Origin: Acidobacteriota bacterium
GTDB taxonomy: Bacteria > Acidobacteriota > Vicinamibacteria > Vicinamibacterales > SCN-69-37
Assembly (NCBI GenBank): GCA_947467605.1
Contig: CANIII010000004.1
Span: forward strand, 124,001-188,000
DNA length: 64,000 nucleotides
Reading direction: 5' to 3'
Positions 8,058 through 16,235 of this stretch are shown here, piece after piece. Positions within the stretch are counted from its first letter, which is position 1. The number at the start of each line of letters is the position of its first letter. Made by a program: the position numbers and the translations under genes. Under the pieces are notes generated by a model that saw only the letters and a program-made list of their open reading frames with translations, did not search any database and had not been told where the DNA came from.

Positions 8058-9077
8058 CTATTTGCCCGGCAGTCCGTCAGTCACCCGCCCGCTCAGCGCC
8101 TTCATGAAGGCGACGAGTTGCGCCTTCTCGTCTGCGCTGAGTTGCAGTGGCCGCATGCGGCGATCCAGATTCGGATTGCGATCGCCACCCTTGTTGTAGA
8201 AGTCGACGACGTCTTCAAGCGTCTTGAGGCTGCCGTCGTGCATGTAGGGAGCGGTGAGCGTGACCTCGCGCAGCGTCGGCGTCTTGAACGCGCCGTGATC
8301 GCGCTCGTCGTGCGAGACGGCGTAGCGGCCCTGATCCGTGGCGGCGCCTGCGTGCTGTCCCACGCCCGTATTGTGAAAGCGGTCGTCGGTGAAGTTGGGG
8401 CCGCCATGGCAGGTGGCACATTGTGCCCGGCCGCGGAACAGGTCGAAGCCGGCGCGCTCGTCGGCCGTGAGCATTTCGGTTTGGCCCGCGCGATAGTAGT
8501 CGACGCGTGATTCACGCGAGCGAATCGTGCGCACGTAGCTGGCGAGTGCGCCGGCGACGTCGGTGGCTTTCATGCCTGTGCGGGATTCGATGTCGGCGTC
8601 GGTGAGGCCCATTTCCTTTGGATTAGTCATCGGCTGCAGGACCTGCGCTTCGAGCGAGTCGGCGCGGCCGTCCCAGAAAAACGATCGGCCGCTGCCGGCG
8701 TTGACGAGCGACGGCGTGTTGCGCGAGCCCTGTGCGTTGTGGACGCCTTTCGCGATCGCGCGGCCGTCGGTGAACGCGCGCGCCGGATCGTGGCAGGTGC
8801 CGCATGACATCGTGCGATCGGCCGAGAGATTGGTGTCGAAGAAGAGTTTCCGGCCCTCGGCAATCTTCTCGGGCGTGAGCGGATTGGTCGCCGGCGTGTT
8901 GAGATCGCCAAGACCATCCGGCCCGCCGCCGCGGCCACCGCGACCTGGACCTTGCGGCGCGCCATTCGGTGGTGGCGGTGGTGGTTGCCCGCCTTGCCCA
9001 CGCTGACCACGTTGCGCGCTCACGGCAATGCCGGTCATGCCCATCAGGACGACTGCTGCGACGAATGTGCGATTCAT
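8058..9077 (-). CDS. Diheme cytochrome c peroxidase (CcpA/MauG family)
   Basis: A 339-residue exported protein with two c-type haem motifs, C92GTCH96 and C220ATCH224, and the family's C-terminal YMHDGSLKTLEDVVDFYNKGG region. Bacterial members reduce H2O2 in the periplasm with electrons from small c-type donors; MauG-like members oxidise proteins instead. The signal peptide is MNRTFVAAVVLMGMTGIAVSA. It is followed by an odd low-complexity segment (QRGQRGQGGQ, six prolines, GRGGRGGG, residues 22-54) before the first haem domain. ATG 9077 is chosen; ATG 9083 is two codons earlier. It is divergent from the decaheme/MtrB pair and could draw on the same electron pool. Confidence 0.92.
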   Translation of the reverse strand: MNRTFVAAVVLMGMTGIAVSAQRGQRGQGGQPPPPPPNGAPQGPGRGGRGGGPDGLGDLNTPATNPLTPEKIAEGRKLFFDTNLSADRTMSCGTCHDPARAFTDGRAIAKGVHNAQGSRNTPSLVNAGSGRSFFWDGRADSLEAQVLQPMTNPKEMGLTDADIESRTGMKATDVAGALASYVRTIRSRESRVDYYRAGQTEMLTADERAGFDLFRGRAQCATCHGGPNFTDDRFHNTGVGQHAGAATDQGRYAVSHDERDHGAFKTPTLREVTLTAPYMHDGSLKTLEDVVDFYNKGGDRNPNLDRRMRPLQLSADEKAQLVAFMKALSGRVTDGLPGK

Positions 9078-9245
9078 AGCCATGTCATATGAGACCGGAC
9101 CCACCTTGCGCAGATCTTAAGGCATCGCCTTGCCGGTAATCCGGCATACGGGCCGCGTGCTCTTTTGAACAGCGTCGGGCGTGCGGCATGGCGTTTGCTC
9201 TACTGCGGGTTAGCGTGCTGCACGCGACGTCTTCGCAGCGTCGCC

Positions 9246-9253
9246 GAGGAGGG
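9246..9253 (+). promoter_or_regulatory. Strong ribosome binding site deciding a GTG start
   Basis: GAGGAGGG ends four bases before GTG 9258. It favours this GTG over the upstream TTG-type reading from 9165 and over the ATG at 9288, and it gives the cytochrome a well-formed signal peptide (arginines, then a hydrophobic run). Confidence 0.75.
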
Positions 9254-9257
9254 TACC

Positions 9258-10286
9258 GTGACGATTGGCAGGGGTCGGGGAAGTCGAATGGGGCCAACAG
9301 TTTGGCTCGTGTTCAGCGTATTGGTATGGGGCGTCACATTTGTCCGGGCCGGCGCGAGTTGGCCGGCGGCGGCTATCACCGCTGCTGCGGAAAAACCCCC
9401 AGTGGTGAAGGCCGAGGCGCCGAAAGTCGCGCAGGCCCAAATGCCGGCTGACCCGGCGTCAACGGCCGGTGCCACGTATGTCGGCGAGGACACGTGCGTG
9501 ACGTGCCACGCGCCACAGCAGGCCGGCTACGACAAGAGCCTGCACCATCAGAAGGTCGATCCGCGCACGCCAGAAGCGCTCAAGAGCTGCGAGACCTGTC
9601 ACGGTCCGGGCAGCAAGCACGCGGCGGACCCGGAGAAGAGCAAGCTCAGAAAGTTCAGCACGCTGAAAGCCGACGAAGCGAATGCGGTCTGCACCACATG
9701 CCACGCGTCCGGCGACCACGCGTTGTGGGCTGGCAGCAAGCACGAAGCCCGCGGCGTGACCTGCATCTCCTGCCACAGCGTGCACAACGCGAAGGGTGAG
9801 AAACAGTTGAAGGAAGAGACGCAGCCGAAAGTCTGCGCCACCTGCCATCAGCAGATCGTGAACAAGCTCAATCGGTTCAATCACATGCCGGTGCGCGAAG
9901 ACAAAATGCAGTGCTCGTCGTGCCACAACACGCACGGATCGGCCAACGTCAAGATGCTGCGAGCCGGAACGACGGTTGACGGCGCCTGCACGAGCTGCCA
10001 CGCGGAGAAGCGCGGACCGTTCCTTTGGGAACATGCCCCGGTCGTCAACGCGTGCGTGACCTGCCATGACCCGCACGGTTCGAGCAACGATCGCATGCTC
10101 GTCTCGAAAGTGCCGTTCCTGTGCCAGCGCTGTCACGTGACCTCGCGGCATCCCCCGACCGTTTACGACAGCTTCATCATGAAGAACTCGTCGAACGGCA
10201 ACAAGCTCACCGGACGCGGTTGCGTGATCTGCCACTCGCAGATTCACGGCTCCAACTCGCCCAACGGCAAAGCGTTTCTGCGCTAG
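9258..10286 (+). CDS. Decaheme c-type cytochrome, DmsE/MtrA family
   Basis: A 342-residue exported cytochrome with exactly ten CxxCH motifs in order: CVTCH, CETCH, CTTCH, CISCH, CATCH, CSSCH, CTSCH, CVTCH, CQRCH, CVICH. Family members (MtrA, PioA, DmsE) thread through an outer-membrane barrel and carry electrons across the envelope. The GTG start at 9258 is set by a strong RBS. The N-terminus MTIGRGRGSRMGPTVWLVFSVLVWG is basic then hydrophobic, followed by an Ala/Pro-rich linker. The MtrB/PioB-family barrel gene follows with its ATG 15 bases after the stop, the usual conduit pairing. No MtrC/OmcA-type surface cytochrome is seen nearby. Confidence 0.95.
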   Translation: MTIGRGRGSRMGPTVWLVFSVLVWGVTFVRAGASWPAAAITAAAEKPPVVKAEAPKVAQAQMPADPASTAGATYVGEDTCVTCHAPQQAGYDKSLHHQKVDPRTPEALKSCETCHGPGSKHAADPEKSKLRKFSTLKADEANAVCTTCHASGDHALWAGSKHEARGVTCISCHSVHNAKGEKQLKEETQPKVCATCHQQIVNKLNRFNHMPVREDKMQCSSCHNTHGSANVKMLRAGTTVDGACTSCHAEKRGPFLWEHAPVVNACVTCHDPHGSSNDRMLVSKVPFLCQRCHVTSRHPPTVYDSFIMKNSSNGNKLTGRGCVICHSQIHGSNSPNGKAFLR

Positions 10287-10288
10287 GT

Positions 10289-10295
10289 GGAGGAG
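10289..10295 (+). promoter_or_regulatory. Ribosome binding site of the MtrB-like barrel
   Basis: GGAGGAG lies six bases before ATG 10302. It fixes the barrel's start there rather than at the GTG that directly follows the cytochrome stop codon. Confidence 0.8.
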
Positions 10296-10301
10296 ACAAT
10301 C

Positions 10302-12656
10302 ATGCGCAACCGACTCATGCTCATTACCGCGGTGTTCGTGTTCGCCTTCACTGGCGCAGCACACGCACAGCAGACCTCCGCAGCTACGGCTGCGGCTCCG
10401 GCGCTCACGGGAACCGTCGATCTGGGTTTCCGCGGATCGTCCGTGGATGGCGACAAAGCGCGCTGGGAACGTTTCCGCGACCTGCGCGACGGCGTGACGA
10501 CCAAGGCCGATCTCAGCAAAGAGACCGACACCTATGTCATCCGCTTCCGCGTTGCCAATGCCGGCTATCGCGACCAGAAGTACGTGGCCGACTACAACAT
10601 GTACGGCAAGCTGAAGTTCACGGCGTCATGGGACTCGATTCCGTTGAACTACAGCTATGACTCCAAGACGCCGTGGCAGACCACCGGCAACAACGTGTGG
10701 ACGCTCGATGCGGCCACGCGTCTGTCCGTGCAGAACAAGACGATCGCCGCTCCCTACATCGGCATCGGATCCACGGCCGCGGACTTCACGAAGTCTTCGA
10801 TCTACAACACGATCGCTCAGCCCTTCTCGATGCAGGCGCGTCGTGATGTGCTCAGCTTCGGGCTGAAGTACCGGATGACCAACGAACTCGGCCTGAACCT
10901 GGCGTTCACGTCGACGAAGAAGAGCGGCAACCAGCCGTACGGTGCCTCGTTTGCGTTCAACAACGCCAACGAGTTGCCGATGACGCTCGATAATCGCACC
11001 AACGACGTGACGGCGGCGCTCGAATGGAGCCGCGCGACTGATGGCATGTTCCGAGTGGCCTACGACGGGTCGTGGTTCAACAATGCGTTTGCCTCGCTCA
11101 CGTGGGACAACCCGTTGCGTGCCACCGACTACACCAACGGCAAGCCGGCACTGTCGCAGACCAACGGTCCATGGGACAACAGCGGCTACTCGAACGGCAA
11201 CGGTGCGGCGACGGGTCGCCTGGCCCTGCCGCCGAGCAACACGCTCAGCACGTTCAGCCTGCTCGGGCTGTACAAGCTGCCGGCGCACAGCACGATCAAC
11301 GGTCAGTTGGCGATCACGTCCATGAAGCAGGACGATGCGATCCTGCCGTACACGACCAACTCGGTGATCAACGCCGCGTCCACGCTGGCGCTGTTCCCGG
11401 GGCTCAAGCAACTGCCGCGCGCGTCGGCACAGGCAGAGGTGAAGGCGGTCAACGCCATGATCAACTACTCGACGCGGCCGAACCGGTACTTCGGGTTCGA
11501 CATGCGGTATCGCTTCAACGATCACAAGGACCTGACGCCGCCGTGGGACTACAGCTACAACGTGCGGTTCGATTCGGTGCCGGAATACCTGCCCGGCGCG
11601 TCGAACGAGGAGCTCAACGTCCGCACCAACACCATGGAGGTCTCGGCGACGTTCAGCCTCATTCCGAATGCATCGGTGAAGGCGTCGTACATCTTCGATG
11701 ACGTGAAGCGCACGGGTCGCGCGTTCAGCAACATGACCGATTACACCTACCGGTTGTCGATCGACACCTACGGCAATCAGTACATCATGCTGCGCGGCAT
11801 CTTCGAGAGCACCAAGCGCATCGGCGACGGGTTCTCCGAAGCGTCGATCGAAGACGGCGGCGCTCAGCCGGGCCTGCGGTTCTACGACGAGTCCGACATG
11901 GACCGTATCAAGTCTGTCGGCGTGCTGACGATCACGCCCACCGACAAGCTGCAGCTGAACCTCTCGTATGCGCTCGGCAATGACAAGTACAAGGGCGAAG
12001 GGCACGACTTCGGTCTGCTGAGCAACAAGAACACGACACTCAGCGCCGGGCTCGATCTCTACCCGAGAGACGGCGTGGCGCTCGGCGGTCTGTATTCCTA
12101 CGAGCAGTTCAAGGCCAACTCGAAGTCGCGCAACGCCAACCCGATCTCCGGCGTGGTCGGCGCCTACGAGAGCTTCAACGACCCGAATCGTGACTGGTCA
12201 CTCGACAACAACGAGAACGTGAAGAACATCAACGCCTACGTTGATCTGCTGAAGGCGATTCAGAACACGGATATCCGGTTCAGCTACGACTACAGCAATT
12301 CCGACAACGCGTTCATCCACAGCGGACCGCGCATCACGGAACTCTCCACCAACACGTTCCTCACGGCCGGCGATGCCAAGCCGTGTGCGGCCGGGTTGAC
12401 GTCGTGCTTTGAAGCGCTGCCGAACGTGACCAATACCTGGCAGCAACTGAAGGTCGATGCGAAGCACATGTTCACGGCGAAGGTCGGCGTGGGCGTGGGG
12501 TACTGGTTCGAGAAGCTGGAGATCAGCGACTACGCGACGTTGAACAACGCGGATGGCTCACCGCGCATCGATCCGCTTGGTGCGATCCAGACCGGCTACG
12601 GCAACCGGCCGTACAAAGGCCAGACGGGCATGGCCCGTTTGATCTTTATCTTCTAA
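10302..12656 (+). CDS. MtrB/PioB-family decaheme-associated outer-membrane barrel
   Basis: A 784-residue protein: signal peptide MRNRLMLITAVFVFAFTGAAHA, a short plug-like N-terminus, then a long series of alternating amphipathic strands rich in Tyr/Asn/Asp turns, ending in the outer-membrane signature MARLIFIF (terminal Phe). In characterised MtrAB and PioAB pairs the barrel sheathes the decaheme cytochrome and insulates its haem wire through the outer membrane. This role is inferred from the family and from the adjacent decaheme gene. Length is typical of MtrB/PioB. A hairpin without a T-run follows (12676-12704). Confidence 0.93.
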   Translation: MRNRLMLITAVFVFAFTGAAHAQQTSAATAAAPALTGTVDLGFRGSSVDGDKARWERFRDLRDGVTTKADLSKETDTYVIRFRVANAGYRDQKYVADYNMYGKLKFTASWDSIPLNYSYDSKTPWQTTGNNVWTLDAATRLSVQNKTIAAPYIGIGSTAADFTKSSIYNTIAQPFSMQARRDVLSFGLKYRMTNELGLNLAFTSTKKSGNQPYGASFAFNNANELPMTLDNRTNDVTAALEWSRATDGMFRVAYDGSWFNNAFASLTWDNPLRATDYTNGKPALSQTNGPWDNSGYSNGNGAATGRLALPPSNTLSTFSLLGLYKLPAHSTINGQLAITSMKQDDAILPYTTNSVINAASTLALFPGLKQLPRASAQAEVKAVNAMINYSTRPNRYFGFDMRYRFNDHKDLTPPWDYSYNVRFDSVPEYLPGASNEELNVRTNTMEVSATFSLIPNASVKASYIFDDVKRTGRAFSNMTDYTYRLSIDTYGNQYIMLRGIFESTKRIGDGFSEASIEDGGAQPGLRFYDESDMDRIKSVGVLTITPTDKLQLNLSYALGNDKYKGEGHDFGLLSNKNTTLSAGLDLYPRDGVALGGLYSYEQFKANSKSRNANPISGVVGAYESFNDPNRDWSLDNNENVKNINAYVDLLKAIQNTDIRFSYDYSNSDNAFIHSGPRITELSTNTFLTAGDAKPCAAGLTSCFEALPNVTNTWQQLKVDAKHMFTAKVGVGVGYWFEKLEISDYATLNNADGSPRIDPLGAIQTGYGNRPYKGQTGMARLIFIF

Positions 12657-12675
12657 CGAACCCGAACGAACAAAC

Positions 12676-12704
12676 GGCGGGGGTGCGCAATGCGTGCCTC
12701 CGCC
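12676..12704 (+). terminator. Possible terminator hairpin after the conduit operon
   Basis: GGCGGGGG (12676-12683) can pair imperfectly with CCTCCGCC (12697-12704). No T-tract follows, so this is at best a weak or factor-dependent terminator lying between the MtrB-like gene and the tRNA. Confidence 0.3.
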
Positions 12705-12735
12705 GCGTCGCGTACGGATAAGATAAGGATTCGGT

Positions 12736-12812
12736 CGGGGCGTAGCGTAGCCTGGTAACGCACCTGCTTTGGGAGCAGGGGATCGCTGGTTCGAATCCAG
12801 TCGCCCCGACCA
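12736..12812 (+). tRNA. tRNA-Pro (anticodon UGG)
   Basis: A full 77-base cloverleaf. The acceptor stem CGGGGCG (12736-12742) pairs with CGCCCCG (12802-12808). The anticodon arm is CCTGC-TTTGGGA-GCAGG with TGG at positions 34-36. The T arm contains GGTTCGAATCC, and A plus an encoded CCA close the 3' end (12809-12812). Confidence 0.97.
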
Positions 12813-12873
12813 GTTGAGTTCAGAGTCCAAGGTCCGCACCCAGGCTGGCAACGTTTATGCAGCAGGGCAGGTC

Positions 12874-13782
12874 ATGTTCGGCAGACCCTGGGTTCTCGTC
12901 CTCGCAGCCGGCTCCGGCCGGCGACTGTCCAAAGTGACAGGTGCCATCCCGAAGCAGTTCTTCCGCCCCGCGGACGGACCATCGCTCCTTGAGAACACGC
13001 TGGATCGGCTCGGTGATATTGCCGAACCACGTCGCACAGTCACCGTGGTCGACCGTTCGCACCGCGCGTATGTCGCGGGCCTCGGCCTGGAGCGGCGGCT
13101 GGGCGAGGTGCTGTATCAGGAGGAAGACAAGGGCACGGCCGTGGGCGTGCTGCTTGGGCTGTCCACGATCATCGAACAGATGCCGCACGCGTTTGTCATT
13201 CTGACGCCATCGGATCATGCCGTTTCGCAGGGCCGGCAGTTTCGCGCGGGCCTGACGATGGCGATGGGTGAGGTGGCGAGCGGCCGCACCGACACGGTGT
13301 TATTTGGTGCCGAACCGACCAACGCGAGCCCGGACTATGGCTGGATCACCGCGTCGGGCGATGGGCTGACCGTGCGGTCCATCGACACGTTCGTCGAAAA
13401 GCCGACACGTGAGGATGCCTCCGCGCTGCTTCGCTCAGGCGCCGTCTGGAACACGATGGTGATGCTGACGCGGGCATCGGCGCTGGAACGCCTGTTCATC
13501 ACGCATCTTCCAGAACATGCGGCTGTCTTTGCCGAGGCGCGAACTTTGAAGGGCGGCGCGCGACTCGAGTTTCTCCATGAGGCGTATGCACGTCTGACGG
13601 CCGCGGACTTCTCGCGTGACGTGCTGACGCCGGCCACGGGGCTTTCGCTTTACACTTGGCCCGCTGCCATGGGCTGGTGTGATCTGGGTACGCCAGAACG
13701 CTTCAACACGTGGAATCGGTCCCTGGGACGTTGGGCCATGATTGGAACCGACCACTATGCCGCTTCGCCCATTCGTCACTGA
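12874..13782 (+). CDS. Sugar-phosphate nucleotidyltransferase, mannose-1-phosphate guanylyltransferase-like
   Basis: A 302-residue protein of the NTP-transferase fold. The N-terminal LAAGSGRRLSKVTGAIPKQF is the pyrophosphorylase signature (glycine-rich nucleotide loop plus the catalytic Lys before QF). TPSDHAV is the metal-binding strand and FVEKP the sugar-binding segment. It most resembles ManC-type GDP-mannose pyrophosphorylases (GTP + mannose-1-P to GDP-mannose + PPi), but it lacks the C-terminal isomerase domain and the exact sugar is inferred. The ATG at 12874 opens directly on the first beta strand (MFGRPWVLVLAAG). The 3' end overlaps glgP by 26 bp, so both probably sit in one carbohydrate transcript. 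Confidence 0.8.
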   Translation: MFGRPWVLVLAAGSGRRLSKVTGAIPKQFFRPADGPSLLENTLDRLGDIAEPRRTVTVVDRSHRAYVAGLGLERRLGEVLYQEEDKGTAVGVLLGLSTIIEQMPHAFVILTPSDHAVSQGRQFRAGLTMAMGEVASGRTDTVLFGAEPTNASPDYGWITASGDGLTVRSIDTFVEKPTREDASALLRSGAVWNTMVMLTRASALERLFITHLPEHAAVFAEARTLKGGARLEFLHEAYARLTAADFSRDVLTPATGLSLYTWPAAMGWCDLGTPERFNTWNRSLGRWAMIGTDHYAASPIRH

Positions 13783-16216
13783 ACCGCTCGGCCGGGATCG
13801 TTCTGCTCTCGGCGCGTCGCTCGCCCAACAGCTCGTGTACTCGATGGGGAAGGACCCCATCACCGCCACGCCGCGCGACTGGTTCAACACCACCGCGTTC
13901 ACCGTGCGCGAACGTCTCATCGAGCAATGGATGGAGACGATGCGCAGTTACTACCGCGCCGATGCGAAACGGGTCTACTACTTCTCACTCGAGTTTCTGA
14001 CTGGACGCCTGCTGTCCAACAGCCTGATCAACCTCGGCTGCAAAGACGCGTGTCGCGAGGCGCTTGGCGACATTGATTTGCGGCTGGCGGACATCGAAGA
14101 GATCGAACAGGACGCGGCGCTCGGTAACGGCGGCCTCGGCCGACTGGCGGCCTGCTACCTCGACGCGATGGCGACGCTGTCGCTGCCCGGCTACGGCTAC
14201 GGCATTCGCTACGAGTACGGCATGTTTCAGCAGCGCGTGGAGCACGGCGCGCAGGTGGAACTGCCCGACAACTGGCTGCGCGAAGGCAATCCGTGGGAGT
14301 TCGCGCGGCCGGAAGTGCTTTTTCCCGTCAAGTTTGGTGGGCGCGTGGTGCAGTTCACTGACGAGCACGGCAATTCGCGTTTTCATTGGGTCGACACAGA
14401 CGATGTGATGGCGCAGGCGTTTGACACGCCGGTGCCAGGCTACGACACGTCGACCGTCAACAACATGCGGCTGTGGTCGGCGCGGGCTTCACAGGACTTC
14501 AACCTCAAGCAGTTCAACGCCGGCAACTACCTGAAGGCCGTCGAAGAGAAGAACGCCTCCGAGAATCTCTCGAAAGTGCTGTATCCCGACGACACGACGA
14601 CGCAAGGGCGTGCGCTCCGCCTCAAGCAACAGTACTTCTTCGTGTGCGCGTCGATTCAGGACATCCTGCGGCGGTTCCTGAGCACGCACCAGAGCCTCGA
14701 CGAGCTGCCGGACAAGGTGGCGATTCAGCTCAACGATACGCATCCGTCGATCGCCATCCCGGAACTCATGCGCGTGCTGATGGACGTGCACGGCCTCGAG
14801 TGGAGCCGCGCCTGGCACATCACGCGATTGGTGTTCTCGTACACGAATCACACGCTGATGCCGGAAGCCCTCGAAACCTGGCCGGTGAGCCTCTTCGAGC
14901 AACTGCTGCCACGGCACCTGCAGATCATCTACGAAATCAATCAGCGCTTTCTCGAGGAAGTGCGCCATCGCGATCCCGGTAACGTCGACAAGCTGCGGCG
15001 GTTGTCGATTGTCGACGAAGATCACGGTCGCCGATTGCGGATGGCGCATCTGGCGATCGTCGGCAGTCATCATGTGAACGGCGTATCCGAGATTCACACG
15101 GAACTGATGAAGGCCACGATCTTTGCGGAGTTCCAGCAGTTGTGGCCGGAGCGCATTATCAACATCACGAACGGCATCACGCCGCGGCGCTGGTTGCGGC
15201 ATGCGAATCCGCGGCTGGCCGAGCTGGTCACCGAGCGCATTGGCGCTGGCTGGGTGCGCGACCTCGGGCAGTTATCGCTGTTGCGAGCGGCCGCCGACGA
15301 TGCCGACTTCCGCGCGCGGTTCCGCGACGTGAAGCTCGGCGAAAAGGTGCGGCTGTCGCAGCGCATCCATGAACTGGTCGGCGTGCGCGTGGATCCGGCG
15401 TCGCTGTTTGACGTGCAGATCAAACGCATCCACGAGTACAAACGGCAGCTGCTCAATGTGCTGCACGTGATCACGCGTTACAACCGGCTGCGCGCCGGCC
15501 ACGGGTCTGCGATGCCACGCACAGTGATCATCGCGGGCAAGGCCGCGCCGGGCTATGTGATGGCGAAGCTGATCATTCGGCTGATCCACGCGGTGGCCGA
15601 CGTCGTGAACTTTGATCCGGTGATCAACGACCGACTCAAACTCGTGTTTCTCCCGGACTACAACGTGTCAAACGCCGAGAAGATCATTCCCGCGGCGGAT
15701 CTGTCCGAGCAGATCTCCACGGCGGGCACCGAGGCGTCGGGGACCGGCAACATGAAGCTGGCACTCAATGGCGCGCTGACGATCGGGACCCAGGACGGCG
15801 CCAACATTGAAATTGCTCGTGAGGTCGGTGCCGAGAACATCTTCACGTTCGGCCTCACGGCCAGCGACGTCGCGTCCTGGCGCGCGGCCGGCTACGATCC
15901 GGTCGCGATCTATCAGGCCAACGCTGAACTGCGGCTCGCACTCGACATGCTGCGCGACGGGTATTTCTCGATGGACGAACCCGGACGCTTCCGGCCGATC
16001 ATCGACGCCTTGCTCGCGCACGGGGACCACTACATGCTGCTCGCCGACTACGCCGACTATGTCGGCTGTCAGGATCAGGTGGACGCGGTCTATCAGCAAC
16101 CCGACGAGTGGTCGCGCCGTGCGATTCTGAACGTTGCGGCGATGGGACACTTCTCGGCAGACCGCGCGATTGCCGAGTACGCCGAACGCGTCTGGCATGT
16201 GAGGGCGGTCAAGTAA
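13757..16216 (+). CDS. glgP: Glycogen/maltodextrin phosphorylase
   Basis: An 819-residue GT35 enzyme that releases glucose-1-phosphate from alpha-1,4-glucans in the cytoplasm. The pyridoxal-phosphate lysine is K667 in TEASGTGNMKLALNG. Other family blocks are YFSLEFLTGR near the N-terminus, GNGGLGRLAACYLD, and LFDVQIKRIHEYKRQLLN. Length matches E. coli GlgP (about 815). ATG 13757 is preferred to a TTG five codons upstream. It overlaps the nucleotidyltransferase gene by 26 bp, suggesting coordinated mobilisation of storage sugar into activated sugar. Confidence 0.96.
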   Translation: MPLRPFVTEPLGRDRSALGASLAQQLVYSMGKDPITATPRDWFNTTAFTVRERLIEQWMETMRSYYRADAKRVYYFSLEFLTGRLLSNSLINLGCKDACREALGDIDLRLADIEEIEQDAALGNGGLGRLAACYLDAMATLSLPGYGYGIRYEYGMFQQRVEHGAQVELPDNWLREGNPWEFARPEVLFPVKFGGRVVQFTDEHGNSRFHWVDTDDVMAQAFDTPVPGYDTSTVNNMRLWSARASQDFNLKQFNAGNYLKAVEEKNASENLSKVLYPDDTTTQGRALRLKQQYFFVCASIQDILRRFLSTHQSLDELPDKVAIQLNDTHPSIAIPELMRVLMDVHGLEWSRAWHITRLVFSYTNHTLMPEALETWPVSLFEQLLPRHLQIIYEINQRFLEEVRHRDPGNVDKLRRLSIVDEDHGRRLRMAHLAIVGSHHVNGVSEIHTELMKATIFAEFQQLWPERIINITNGITPRRWLRHANPRLAELVTERIGAGWVRDLGQLSLLRAAADDADFRARFRDVKLGEKVRLSQRIHELVGVRVDPASLFDVQIKRIHEYKRQLLNVLHVITRYNRLRAGHGSAMPRTVIIAGKAAPGYVMAKLIIRLIHAVADVVNFDPVINDRLKLVFLPDYNVSNAEKIIPAADLSEQISTAGTEASGTGNMKLALNGALTIGTQDGANIEIAREVGAENIFTFGLTASDVASWRAAGYDPVAIYQANAELRLALDMLRDGYFSMDEPGRFRPIIDALLAHGDHYMLLADYADYVGCQDQVDAVYQQPDEWSRRAILNVAAMGHFSADRAIAEYAERVWHVRAVK

Positions 16217-16235
16217 GTCTGGTACGATCAGTGCA

